Origin: Actinoplanes liguriensis | GTDB lineage: Bacteria; Actinomycetota; Actinomycetes; Mycobacteriales; Micromonosporaceae | Direction: 5' to 3' | Assembly: GCA_000715855.1 (NCBI GenBank) | Contig: KL571198.1 | Coordinates: forward strand, 125,944-131,345 | Length of the DNA stretch: 5,402 bases | In this document: one piece after another, positions 1 through 5,402 of the stretch | Layout of the letters: each line of letters starts with the position of its first letter | Position numbering within the stretch: position 1 is the first letter of the stretch | Notes under the pieces: generated by a model | Told to the model about the DNA's origin: nothing | Database searches by the model: none | What the model saw: only the letters and a program-made list of their open reading frames with translations | Position numbers and translations under genes: made by a program

Positions 1-104
1 TGTCCACACCGCCCATCCGCCGCGCCGCACCACCGGCCAGGACCACCGCCGCAAATCCCCCCACGTGAGTACCGTATCCCGAGCGGCTATCGAGCGTGTC
101 CGCG
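1..104. other. Left-edge stretch with no supported gene
   Basis: I see no defensible gene in these bases. One plus-strand frame beginning at base 3 stays open to a TGA at 66-68 and could be the last 21 codons of a gene entering from the left. Its translation is a low-complexity Pro/Ala/Arg/Thr tail with no recognisable motif, so this is only a possibility. The first eight bases, TGTCCACA, resemble part of an actinobacterial DnaA box, but the window edge cuts the context. GTG codons at 65 and 96 open reading frames into the repeat downstream; I do not accept them as genes, for reasons given under the repeat. Confidence 0.3.
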
Positions 105-356
105 CGCCTTTGTTGTTGCCGGTTACACGGCGTGTACCGCTCCGCGAGCTCGACCGGGACGACCGGCGTCCACCGCCGCGCAGGCTCGACCGGGGCGCCC
201 CGCATGCGCCGCCGCACAGGCTCGGCCGGAGCGGCCGGCGTGTGCCACCGCGCAAGCTCGGCCGGGGCGGCCCACATGCGCCTCCGCGCAGGCTCGACCG
301 GAGCGGCCCGCATGTGCCGGGCCGCAAGCTCTGCTGGAGTGCCTCGCGTGCTCCGG
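105..356. repeat. Tandem array of about seven degenerate 36-base units
   Basis: Units begin at 105, 141, 177, 213, 249, 285 and 321, each exactly 36 bases long. The shared core GGCTCGACC or AAGCTCGGCC recurs at 36-base steps, with the GCT at 148, 184, 220, 256, 292 and 328. Counted by eye, the units at 177 and 285 match at 32 of 36 bases, and those at 249 and 285 at 29 of 36. The outer units at 105 and 321 are more diverged, and the phase is lost after about 356. Several units contain short dyads, for example GGCCG/CGGCC arms at 224-228 and 232-236, and GGGGCGCCCC at 192-201. There are no spacers, so it is not a CRISPR. Between 126 and 382 no frame on either strand has a stop, so open frames here say nothing about coding. 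In any frame the unit would give a 12-residue repeat. It ends about 40 bases before fdhD. Its function is unknown: it may be a minisatellite-like array, the relic of a repeat-bearing gene, or a leader element. Confidence 0.85.
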
Positions 357-394
357 GCGTGGGCGTTCGCCGCGGCGCGTCGTAAGCTCCGCCC

Positions 395-1225
395 ATGGCG
401 AGGAGCACGACGCGACGACCGGTGGTCCGCATCGATCTCGGCGCGCCCGCGGGCACCAGCAGCCGGCGGCCCGACGAGCTCGCCGCCGAGGAGCCGCTGG
501 AGATCCGGGTGCGCAAGCAACCGCTCGCGGTGACCATGCGCACCCCCGGGCACGACATCGATCTCGCGATGGGCTTCCTGCTCAGCGAGGGCCTGATCGC
601 GGTCGCCGAGGACGTGACGACCGCGCAGCTGTGCGCCGGGACGGACACCCCGAACACCTACAACGTCGTGGACATCGTGCTCGGCGCGCACGTGCCGCCG
701 CCGGTGACCGACCTCACCCGGAACTTCTACACCACCAGCTCGTGCGGGGTCTGCAGCAAGGCCAGCATCGACGCGGTGCGGACCAGATCGCGCTTCGACG
801 TGACGGGTGACCCGTTGCGCGTGCCGGCCACCACCCTGGTCGAGCTGCCCGACCGGCTGCGGGCCGCGCAGCGCACCTTCGACCGGACCGGCGGCCTGCA
901 CGCGGCCGGGCTCTTCACCGCGGCCGGCGAGATGCTGGTGCTGCGCGAGGACGTCGGCCGGCACAACGCGGTGGACAAGGTGCTCGGCTGGGCCCTGCGG
1001 GAGGGCCGGTTGCCGCTCACCGGGCACGTGCTGATGGTCTCCGGGCGGGCCAGTTTCGAGCTCACCCAGAAGGCGTGGATGGCCGGGCTGCCGATGCTGG
1101 CCGCGGTCTCCGCACCGAGCACGCTCGCGGTCGAGCTGGCCGACGAGGCCGGGATGACGCTGGTCGGCTTCCTGCGCGGGAAGACGATGAACGTCTACGC
1201 CGGCGTGGATCGCGTCACGGTCTGA
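395..1225 (+). CDS. fdhD: FdhD, formate dehydrogenase accessory sulfurtransferase
   Basis: This 276-residue cytoplasmic protein belongs to the FdhD family. The family passes sulfur from a cysteine desulfurase to the molybdenum bis-MGD cofactor and is needed for formate dehydrogenase activity. The sequence shows the N-terminal block with [15 protein letters not shown] and [15 protein letters not shown], and the sulfur-carrying CxxC at C117-G-V-C120 in [12 protein letters not shown]. It also has [12 protein letters not shown] at about 184-195 and [16 protein letters not shown] from about 216. Length is normal for the family, and both ends look complete. The ATG at 395 fits the usual N-terminus, but there is no clear Shine-Dalgarno sequence before it, so translation may be leaderless or start nearby. 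The 36-base repeat array lies directly upstream. No fdh structural gene or other molybdopterin gene is in view, so its client enzyme must be encoded elsewhere. Recognition is confident from several family motifs. Confidence 0.96.
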   Translation: MARSTTRRPVVRIDLGAPAGTSSRRPDELAAEEPLEIRVRKQPLAVTMRTPGHDIDLAMGFLLSEGLIAVAEDVTTAQLCAGTDTPNTYNVVDIVLGAHVPPPVTDLTRNFYTTSSCGVCSKASIDAVRTRSRFDVTGDPLRVPATTLVELPDRLRAAQRTFDRTGGLHAAGLFTAAGEMLVLREDVGRHNAVDKVLGWALREGRLPLTGHVLMVSGRASFELTQKAWMAGLPMLAAVSAPSTLAVELADEAGMTLVGFLRGKTMNVYAGVDRVTV

Positions 1226-1234
1226 CCACAAGAC

Positions 1235-1269
1235 GTTCCCCTTTCGGCCACTCACCGTCTCCATTCACC
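1235..1269 (+). promoter_or_regulatory. Possible degenerate PHO-box repeats upstream of phoD
   Basis: The 72-base fdhD-phoD gap contains ATTCACC at 1263-1269, ACTCACC at 1250-1256 and GTTCCCC at 1235-1241. They resemble the GTTCACC core of the direct repeats bound by PhoP in Streptomyces. PhoP sites normally recur every 11 bases, whereas these are 13 and 15 apart, so the match is imperfect. The position, ending 28 bases before the preferred phoD start, and the phosphatase downstream make phosphate-starvation control plausible, but this is inference. No convincing -10/-35 pair stands out. Confidence 0.22.
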
Positions 1270-1297
1270 GTCATCCATGGCCGCGAGGCTGCGGGGC

Positions 1298-2941
1298 ATG
1301 CCGATCTCACGACGTACCCTGCTGCTGAGCTCCGCCGCCGGCGCCGTCGGCACCACCACGTTGTGGCCGCTCGCCGCTGGTGCCGCGCCCTATCGCGGCC
1401 CGCTGCGCACCGACCCCTTCACCCTCGGAGTCGCCTCCGGTGACCCGGAGCCGGACGGCTTCGTGCTGTGGACGCGCCTGGCCACCGACCCGCTCGCCGA
1501 GGACGGCCTCGGCGGGATGCCGGACCGGACGATCCGCGTCGACTGGGAGCTCGCCGCCGACGAGCGCTTCCGCCGGATCGTGCGCAAGGGCTCGGTCGCC
1601 GCCCGGCCCGGATCCGCCCACACCGTGCACGTCGAGCTGGGTGGGCTGGCCGCCGGGCGCGAGTACTTCTACCGTTTCCACGCCGAGCGGCACACCTCGC
1701 CGGTCGGCCGGACCCGGACCACGCCGCCGCGCTGGGCGACCGGCGGATCGCTGGCCATGTCGTTCGTCTCGTGCTCGCAGTACGAGCACGGGTACTTCAC
1801 CGCCTACCGCCGGCTGGCCGAGGACGAGCCGGAGCTGATCCTGCACCTGGGCGACTACCAGTACGAATACCAGGCCGGGGTCTACGTGGCGCCGACCGGG
1901 AACCCGCGCGACCACGAGGGCCCGGAGACGGTGACCCTGGCGAATTACCGTCAGCGGCACGCGCAGTACAAGGCCGACCCGGACCTGCAGGCCGCGCACG
2001 CGGTCGCGCCGTGGGCCGTCGTCTTCGACGACCACGAGATCGAGAACAACTGGGCCGACGAGGTGCCCGAGCAGCCCGACCCGAACTTCCTGGCGCGACG
2101 GGCAGCCGCTTTCCAGGCCTACTACGAGAACATGCCGCTGCGCCGGACCTCGATCCCGCGCGGCATCGACATGCAGCTCTACCGCCGGATCCGATGGGGA
2201 CGGCTGGCGACCTTCCACATGCTCGACACCCGTCAGTTCCGCGACGACCAGGCCTGCGGGGACGGGTACAAGGACTGCGCCGACGCCTACGACCCGGCCC
2301 GTACGATCACCGGCGGCGAGCAGGAGGCATGGCTGCTCGACGGCTTCCGCCGGTCGGACGCGCGCTGGGACGTCCTCGGGCAGCAGGTCTTCTTCGGGCA
2401 GCGGGACAACAACTCCGGGCCGCAGAAGGTGCTCAGCATGGACTCGTGGGACGGATACCAGGCGTCCCGGCAGCGGATCACCCAGGGCTGGGTGGACGCA
2501 CGGGTACGCAACGCGGTGGTGCTCACCGGGGACGTGCACGCGCACTGGGCCGACGAGCTGAAGCTGGACTACGACGACCCGACCTCCAGGACCGTGGGCA
2601 CCGAGCTGGTCTGCTCGTCGATCACCTCGACCGGGGACGGGGCCGACGTGCCGAGCGGGACGCACCCGTGGGCGGCCTGGAACCCGCACCTGAGGTTCTA
2701 CAACAACCAGCGCGGATACGTCCGGACGCGGATCACTCCGGAGTCCATGACGGCGGACTTCGTGGTGCTGCCCTACGTCAGCGCGCCGGGGGCGCCGGCG
2801 CACACCCGGGCGTCGTTCGTGATCGAGGATCGGGTGCCGGGGCTCACGCAGATCGCCGACGCGCCGACTCCGGGACCGGTGGCCCGGATCGTTGGGGACG
2901 GGGCTGCTGACACCGTACGGCAGGAATTCGATCGCCCTTGA
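1298..2941 (+). CDS. phoD: PhoD-family alkaline phosphatase/phosphodiesterase, Tat-exported
   Basis: This 547-residue secreted phosphoesterase resembles PhoD enzymes, which are Ca/Fe-dependent and release phosphate from phosphomono- and diesters outside the membrane. I chose the ATG at 1298, not the in-frame ATG at 1277, because GAGG at 1285-1288 sits 9 bases upstream of it. This start also puts the twin-arginine motif SRRTLLL at residues 4-10, close to the N-terminus. A hydrophobic stretch and AGA cleavage site follow at about 27-29, marking Tat export of the folded metalloenzyme. A PhoD N-terminal domain follows, with TDPFTLGVASGDPEPDGFVL and the family's usual beta-sandwich-like segment. 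The metal-site motifs of the catalytic domain are SCSQYE with C159, HLGDYQYEY with D186, DDHEIENNW with D244-D245-H246, and GDVHAHW with D412-H414-H416. All expected motifs are present and length is typical. It lies 72 bases after fdhD on the same strand and converges with the DUF4192 gene. The long antisense frame over this gene is a high-GC shadow. Confidence 0.96.
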   Translation: MPISRRTLLLSSAAGAVGTTTLWPLAAGAAPYRGPLRTDPFTLGVASGDPEPDGFVLWTRLATDPLAEDGLGGMPDRTIRVDWELAADERFRRIVRKGSVAARPGSAHTVHVELGGLAAGREYFYRFHAERHTSPVGRTRTTPPRWATGGSLAMSFVSCSQYEHGYFTAYRRLAEDEPELILHLGDYQYEYQAGVYVAPTGNPRDHEGPETVTLANYRQRHAQYKADPDLQAAHAVAPWAVVFDDHEIENNWADEVPEQPDPNFLARRAAAFQAYYENMPLRRTSIPRGIDMQLYRRIRWGRLATFHMLDTRQFRDDQACGDGYKDCADAYDPARTITGGEQEAWLLDGFRRSDARWDVLGQQVFFGQRDNNSGPQKVLSMDSWDGYQASRQRITQGWVDARVRNAVVLTGDVHAHWADELKLDYDDPTSRTVGTELVCSSITSTGDGADVPSGTHPWAAWNPHLRFYNNQRGYVRTRITPESMTADFVVLPYVSAPGAPAHTRASFVIEDRVPGLTQIADAPTPGPVARIVGDGAADTVRQEFDRP

Positions 2942-2953
2942 TCTTGATCGGTC

Positions 2954-2974
2954 GCCGGTCGGGACGTGACCGGC
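2954..2974. terminator. Small hairpin between convergent phoD and DUF4192 genes
   Basis: GCCGGTC at 2954-2960 is perfectly complementary to GACCGGC at 2968-2974, leaving a 7-base loop. It lies in the 41-base gap between the phoD stop and the reconstructed stop of the opposing gene at 2983. The position suits a shared transcription end for both. There is no T-run on either side and the stem is short, so an intrinsic terminator is only possible; in DNA this GC-rich such stems also arise by chance. Confidence 0.35.
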
Positions 2975-2982
2975 CGGCGGCC

Positions 2983-3941
2983 TCATCGACGCCCCCGCGC
3001 TTTGCGCAGCATCTGGGGCGGCAGGCCGAAGCCGAGCACGTTGTGCAGCAGTCCGGCCATGTGGTGCTGGGGCTCCTCGGCGAGCGCCCGGTCCACCGCG
3101 ACCCGGGCCAGCGAGCCGAACCCGGCCTGCCAGGCGGTGAAGCCTGTCTCTTATACACCCAGAGCCGGATCTGCCAATCGTGCGCGGTGGCCGACCGCTC
3201 CATCGCGTAGTCCTCCACCGACCGGTCCACGAGCAGCACGCCGAGCCAGGCGGTCTCGTCCGGGTCGAGGGAGCGGCCGGAGCGATAGCACTTCTCCGCC
3301 GCGCGGACCGCGACCTGCCCCTTCTGCCGGACCAGCCGCCCGCATCGCTCGGCGGTCAGATCCTCGGCGAGCAGGTCGGTGAACCGGCGGCGGGCCCGCT
3401 CGGTGGCCCGGGCCATCTCGACCCGCTCCAGCCCGTCGACCGCGGCCACCTGCGCGATCAGGTCCTTGCGGCTGGGCAGGGCGACCTTGCCGTGGAACGT
3501 CGCCTCGGCCGCGATCGCGCTGTTGCCGGGCAGACAGGGGGTGCCCTCCGGGGGACAGCACTCCCGATCGGAGCAGGCGTAGGACCACCAGCGCCCGGCG
3601 TCGACCCGCATCACGTCGAACACCTCGATGCCTCGACGGCGCACCGCCTCGGCACTGCGGAGCAGGGTCGGCATGGCCCGCTTGGCCGTCCCGTAGCCGA
3701 CGATAACCACCCGGTCGGACCGTTGGCGGACCACCGCGTCGGCGACCGTTTCGGCCGCGACCCGGGCGTCCGCATCGGTCCAGTCCGGTGGGGGCAGGTC
3801 GTGGCAGGCGGCGAACTCGACCCGGGAGCCGGTGAGGCCGACCAGGGCGACGCTGTTGTTCGGGTGATAGCCCATCACGAACGGGACGACGGCGATGAGC
3901 TCGGCGGGGGTACGGATGGCGAGGCTGCAGCTGGCTGTCAT
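2983..3941 (-). CDS. DUF4192 family protein, frame broken by an adapter-like 15-mer
   Basis: The start at 3941 gives MTASCSLAIRTPAELIAVVP followed by FVMGYHPNNSVALVGL, the typical opening of actinobacterial DUF4192 proteins, whose function is unknown. The other family block, CCPPEGTPCLPGNSAIAAEA, spans 128-147 and leads to GKVALPSRKDL at about 151-161. Residues 1-261, ending HDWQIRLW, read normally. The next five codons, VYKRQ, come from a 15-base match to the Tn5/Nextera mosaic end, and after them this frame becomes Arg/Ser/Pro-rich nonsense that stays open to 2844, inside phoD. From 3141 another frame gives FTAWQAGFGSLARVAVDRAL and a plausible C-terminus of 52 codons, ending at a TGA at 2983-2985. 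From memory of the family, roughly 20 residues between RLW and FTAW are missing. The gene is probably intact in the organism and misassembled here. No clear Shine-Dalgarno precedes the ATG. It may share a transcript with the GNAT gene 89 bases upstream. Confidence 0.85.
3144..3158 (-). other. Tn5/Nextera mosaic-end sequence, probable library-adapter residue
   Basis: The plus strand reads CTGTCTCTTATACAC, identical to 15 consecutive bases of the 19-base Tn5 hyperactive mosaic end used in tagmentation libraries. On the minus strand it is GTGTATAAGAGACAG, the transposon-joining end, abutting genomic sequence at 3143. The remaining four mosaic-end bases are absent, and sequence from 3159 is again DUF4192 coding. 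It is strikingly AT-richer than its surroundings. No second end and no 9-base target duplication is visible, which argues against a real Tn5 insertion. The translations CLLYT on the plus strand and VYKRQ on the minus strand are what this adapter encodes. The most likely explanation is adapter read-through kept during assembly. Confidence 0.9.
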
Positions 3942-3992
3942 GCGGGGCAGCTTGGCCCGCTTCGCACGGCCGGCGCTTGCCGTTCCCGGCGG

Positions 3993-4013
3993 CTGTGGAC
4001 AACTCGTCCACAG
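3993..4013. repeat. 8-bp inverted repeat with two DnaA-box-like arms
   Basis: CTGTGGAC at 3993-4000 and GTCCACAG at 4006-4013 are perfect inverted repeats around the loop AACTC. On the minus strand, 4002-3994 reads TTGTCCACA, the DnaA box consensus of high-GC actinobacteria. On the plus strand, 4004-4012 reads TCGTCCACA, one base away. It lies in the 89-base gap between the GNAT stop and the DUF4192 start. Possible roles are a paired DnaA site, an operator for a dimeric repressor of the DUF4192 gene, or a terminator stem for the GNAT gene. No T-run follows, so the terminator reading is weak. Confidence 0.55.
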
Positions 4014-4030
4014 AGTCGCGCGCTTCCGCG

Positions 4031-4534
4031 TCAGTTACGGAAGGGCAGACCCTGCAACTCCAGGCCTTCCTGCTGCCAGGCGTGCGGGTGACGGTCCAGA
4101 TCCATGGTGAGCTCGATCGAGGAGACCACGTCGTAACCGGCCGCGTGCAGGCTACGGATCGCCTCGACGTTCCGCGACGACGGCGAGATGGTCAGCGACG
4201 TCATGCTCCGCTTCTTGGCCTCGGCCGCGACGTGTTGCAGCAGCTTGCGGCCGACGCCCTTGTGCCGGTGGGTGATCGTGACGACGACCGGCTCGACCAC
4301 GCCCGCCCGGTTCCGCATGATCAGCCCGACCATCCCGATCACCCCGTCGTCGGCGTGGTCGGCCACCCACAGGCCACTCAGGTCGAGCCTGGTCAGATAC
4401 TCCTCGAAGCCGGCGCCACCGTCGTCGTCGATCTCGCCGTACATCTCGGTCTGCCGCCGGGTCAGCTCGGCCCACAGCCGCCGGCCCGCGGAGTGGTCAC
4501 TCGGGCGGTATGAACGCACTGCGACAGGGGCCAT
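4031..4534 (-). CDS. GNAT family N-acetyltransferase
   Basis: This 167-residue cytoplasmic protein has the GNAT fold and would transfer an acetyl group from acetyl-CoA to an amine; the substrate cannot be read from the sequence. It opens with VRSYRPSDHSAGRRLWAEL at 6-24, the usual first strand and helix. A middle strand, GLWVADHADDGVIGMVGL, follows at 54-71. Motif A has EPVVVTITHRHKGVGRKLL, with the acetyl-CoA phosphate-binding pattern R90-H-K-G93-V-G95. A later block has N122 and AIRSLHAAGYDVV, typical of motif B. I chose the ATG at 4534 over the farther in-frame ATG at 4636. The longer version adds 34 residues with no family character and would overlap the divergent gene. AGAGG lies about 12 bases before the chosen start, a long but usable spacing. 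It is transcribed divergently from the kinase-like gene and in the same direction as the DUF4192 gene. Confidence 0.9.
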   Translation of the reverse strand: MAPVAVRSYRPSDHSAGRRLWAELTRRQTEMYGEIDDDGGAGFEEYLTRLDLSGLWVADHADDGVIGMVGLIMRNRAGVVEPVVVTITHRHKGVGRKLLQHVAAEAKKRSMTSLTISPSSRNVEAIRSLHAAGYDVVSSIELTMDLDRHPHAWQQEGLELQGLPFRN

Positions 4535-4590
4535 GCCGACATTTTGCCTCTGAAATGGGATGTCCGTCACCCGAAGCGCAAGATAACCGG
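4535..4590. promoter_or_regulatory. Divergent promoter region for the GNAT and kinase-like genes
   Basis: This 56-base gap must hold the 5' signals of both flanking genes if neither promoter lies inside a gene. It contains the AT-rich patch ATTTTGCC at 4538-4545 and CGCAAGATAACC at 4577-4588. On the plus strand, CAAGAT at 4579-4584 keeps the A and T most conserved in a -10 element and ends 6 bases before the GTG at 4591, the spacing expected for a leaderless transcript. On the minus strand the same bases read TATCTT, a possible -10 for the GNAT gene. No good -35 is visible for either. This is pattern-based inference. Confidence 0.3.
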
Positions 4591-5402
4591 GTGGACATGG
4601 CGTATCTGCGCGCGCACCCGGAGCACCTCCCGACATTTCTCACGCATCAGCGGATCCGGGAGACTCCGGTACGTCCGGGCATCTCGCGGTTGACCCTGGA
4701 CGACGGGGTCTCGCTGTTCACCAAGTCCTCGGAAGACGCGCCCGACGGGTTCTTCGCGGCGGAGGCGGCGGGTTTGCGCTGGCTGCGAGGGGCGGGGGCG
4801 GTGCCCGTACCGGAAATGATCGTTGCTCTTCCGGGCTTGATCGCGATGGAGTGGGTGGAACAGGGCGACGCAGGCCGCCCGGCCGCGGAGCTCCTCGGTC
4901 GCGGACTCGCCACGCTGCATCGCAGCGGCGCGGAGACCTTCGGGGCGCCCTGGGCGGGCTGGATCGGCCCGCTACCGCTCGACAACACCCCCTCCGACGG
5001 GCCGTGGAGCTCCTGGTTCGCCGAGCGCCGACTGCTCCCCTACCTGCGGACCTCCGCGGATCGAGGTGCGCTTTCCGGCGCCGACATCGCTCTGGTCGAG
5101 GAGATCATCAAGACGATTGACCGGTACGGCGTGGAGGAGCCGCCCGCGCGGATCCATGGTGACCTGTGGCCGGGGAACCTCCTGTGGGGTGCAGACGGGC
5201 GCGGATGGCTCGTCGATCCGGCGGCGCATGGTGGTCACCGGGAGACTGACCTGGCGACGTTGTCGCTGTTCGGTGGGGTGGATCACCTCGATGTGATCAA
5301 CGGGGCGTACCGGGCGGAGTGGCCGCTCGCGGACGGATGGGAGCGTCGGGTGCCACTGCACCAACTGCATCTGCTGCTGGTGCACACGGCTGCCTTCGGC
5401 TC
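4591..5402 (+). CDS. Fructosamine kinase family phosphotransferase, 3' end cut by window
   Basis: At least 270 codons are open to the right edge, so the C-terminus is missing. The family has the aminoglycoside-phosphotransferase fold. Characterised members phosphorylate sugar-derived ketosamines on proteins or small molecules, which then decompose (deglycation). Visible features are AYLRAHPEHLPTFLTHQRIR at 4-23, the probable ATP-contacting lysine in LFTKSS (K45), and the helix glutamate in FFAAEAAGL (E58). IAMEWVEQG forms the hinge, and WIGPLPLDNTPSDGPWSSW is typical of this family. The catalytic loop is HGDLWPGN (H189-N196, D191), and the metal-binding DPAAHGGHRETDLA starts at D209. I prefer the GTG at 4591 because VDMAYLRAHP aligns with the common MDLAYLRAHP start; the ATG at 4597 is the alternative, and an in-frame ATG at 4555 looks too early. 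No Shine-Dalgarno is evident. The N-lobe segment TPVRPGISRLTLDDG looks about four residues shorter than usual. The physiological substrate is unknown. Confidence 0.92.
   Translation, partial: MDMAYLRAHPEHLPTFLTHQRIRETPVRPGISRLTLDDGVSLFTKSSEDAPDGFFAAEAAGLRWLRGAGAVPVPEMIVALPGLIAMEWVEQGDAGRPAAELLGRGLATLHRSGAETFGAPWAGWIGPLPLDNTPSDGPWSSWFAERRLLPYLRTSADRGALSGADIALVEEIIKTIDRYGVEEPPARIHGDLWPGNLLWGADGRGWLVDPAAHGGHRETDLATLSLFGGVDHLDVINGAYRAEWPLADGWERRVPLHQLHLLLVHTAAFG

Noticed and set aside
105..356. CRISPR array
   Set aside because: The 36-base length is CRISPR-like, but units abut directly with no unique spacers, they vary strongly, and no cas gene is nearby.
65..385. 106-codon Arg/Pro-rich frame over the repeat array
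   Set aside because: It starts at a GTG without a ribosome site, its 12-residue periodicity simply follows the 36-base repeat, and all other frames are equally open there.
96..533. 145-codon frame covering the repeat and the start of fdhD
   Set aside because: It overlaps 139 bases of clearly coding fdhD in another frame and has no motif outside the repeat.
1468..2910. 480-codon plus-strand frame inside phoD
   Set aside because: It is an Arg/Ala-rich off-frame reading of phoD with no domain, another GC-driven shadow.
1307..2986. 559-codon minus-strand frame antisense to phoD
   Set aside because: Its translation is Arg/Val/Gly/Pro-rich with no family motif, and the opposite strand encodes an intact PhoD with all its metal motifs. 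Long antisense frames are expected where third codon positions are nearly all G or C.
3144..3158. Genuine Tn5-type transposon insertion or natural pseudogene
   Set aside because: Only 15 of 19 end bases occur, with no transposase, no second end and no 9-base target duplication; an adapter artefact explains it better.
2966..4091. Plus-strand frames opposite the DUF4192 gene (138 and 303 codons) and the 286-codon minus-strand frame within it
   Set aside because: They are off-frame readings of a gene whose correct frame shows clear DUF4192 motifs; none has a recognisable domain.
3977..4553. Plus-strand frames of 178 and 121 codons opposite the GNAT gene
   Set aside because: The minus strand has a convincing GNAT motif A and B; these are antisense shadows.
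4567..5385. Minus-strand frames of 117, 113 and 137 codons opposite the kinase-like gene
   Set aside because: The plus strand reads a continuous phosphotransferase with HGDLWPGN and DPA motifs; the antisense frames have none.

Overview
The window is high-GC DNA with strong G/C preference at third codon positions, densely packed genes and a Tat-exported PhoD. This points to an actinobacterium. The DUF4192 gene and the style of the fructosamine-kinase-like gene suggest something near Micromonosporaceae, but that narrower placement is inference from family memory only.

Layout, left to right. Positions 1-394 hold no gene I can defend. Their main content is about seven tandem copies of a degenerate 36-base unit (105-356), ending just upstream of fdhD. 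fdhD (395-1225, +) encodes the sulfurtransferase that activates formate dehydrogenase; no formate dehydrogenase subunit is in view. A 72-base gap with weak PHO-box-like heptamers leads to phoD (1298-2941, +), a Tat-secreted PhoD-type alkaline phosphatase/phosphodiesterase. A small hairpin (2954-2974) separates phoD from a convergent minus-strand gene for a DUF4192 protein (2983-3941). An 89-base gap carrying an 8-bp inverted repeat with two DnaA-box-like arms follows. Upstream of that, on the minus strand, is a GNAT acetyltransferase (4031-4534). A 56-base divergent promoter region then leads to a plus-strand fructosamine-kinase-family phosphotransferase (4591 onward), which runs off the right edge.

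The most important observation concerns sequence quality. Inside the DUF4192 gene, bases 3144-3158 match 15 consecutive bases of the Tn5/Nextera mosaic end, on the minus strand GTGTATAAGAGACAG. At that point the reading frame breaks and some family-typical residues appear to be missing. Downstream of the 15-mer a DUF4192-like C-terminus resumes in another frame and stops at 2983. I read this as an untrimmed library-adapter junction in the assembly, not a natural pseudogene or insertion.

The genes look like independent housekeeping or accessory functions: molybdoenzyme maturation, phosphate scavenging, protein or metabolite repair, acetylation. They do not form one pathway. I see no credible previously undescribed multi-gene system. 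The items worth following up are the 36-base repeat, the DnaA-box-like inverted repeat and the adapter scar.
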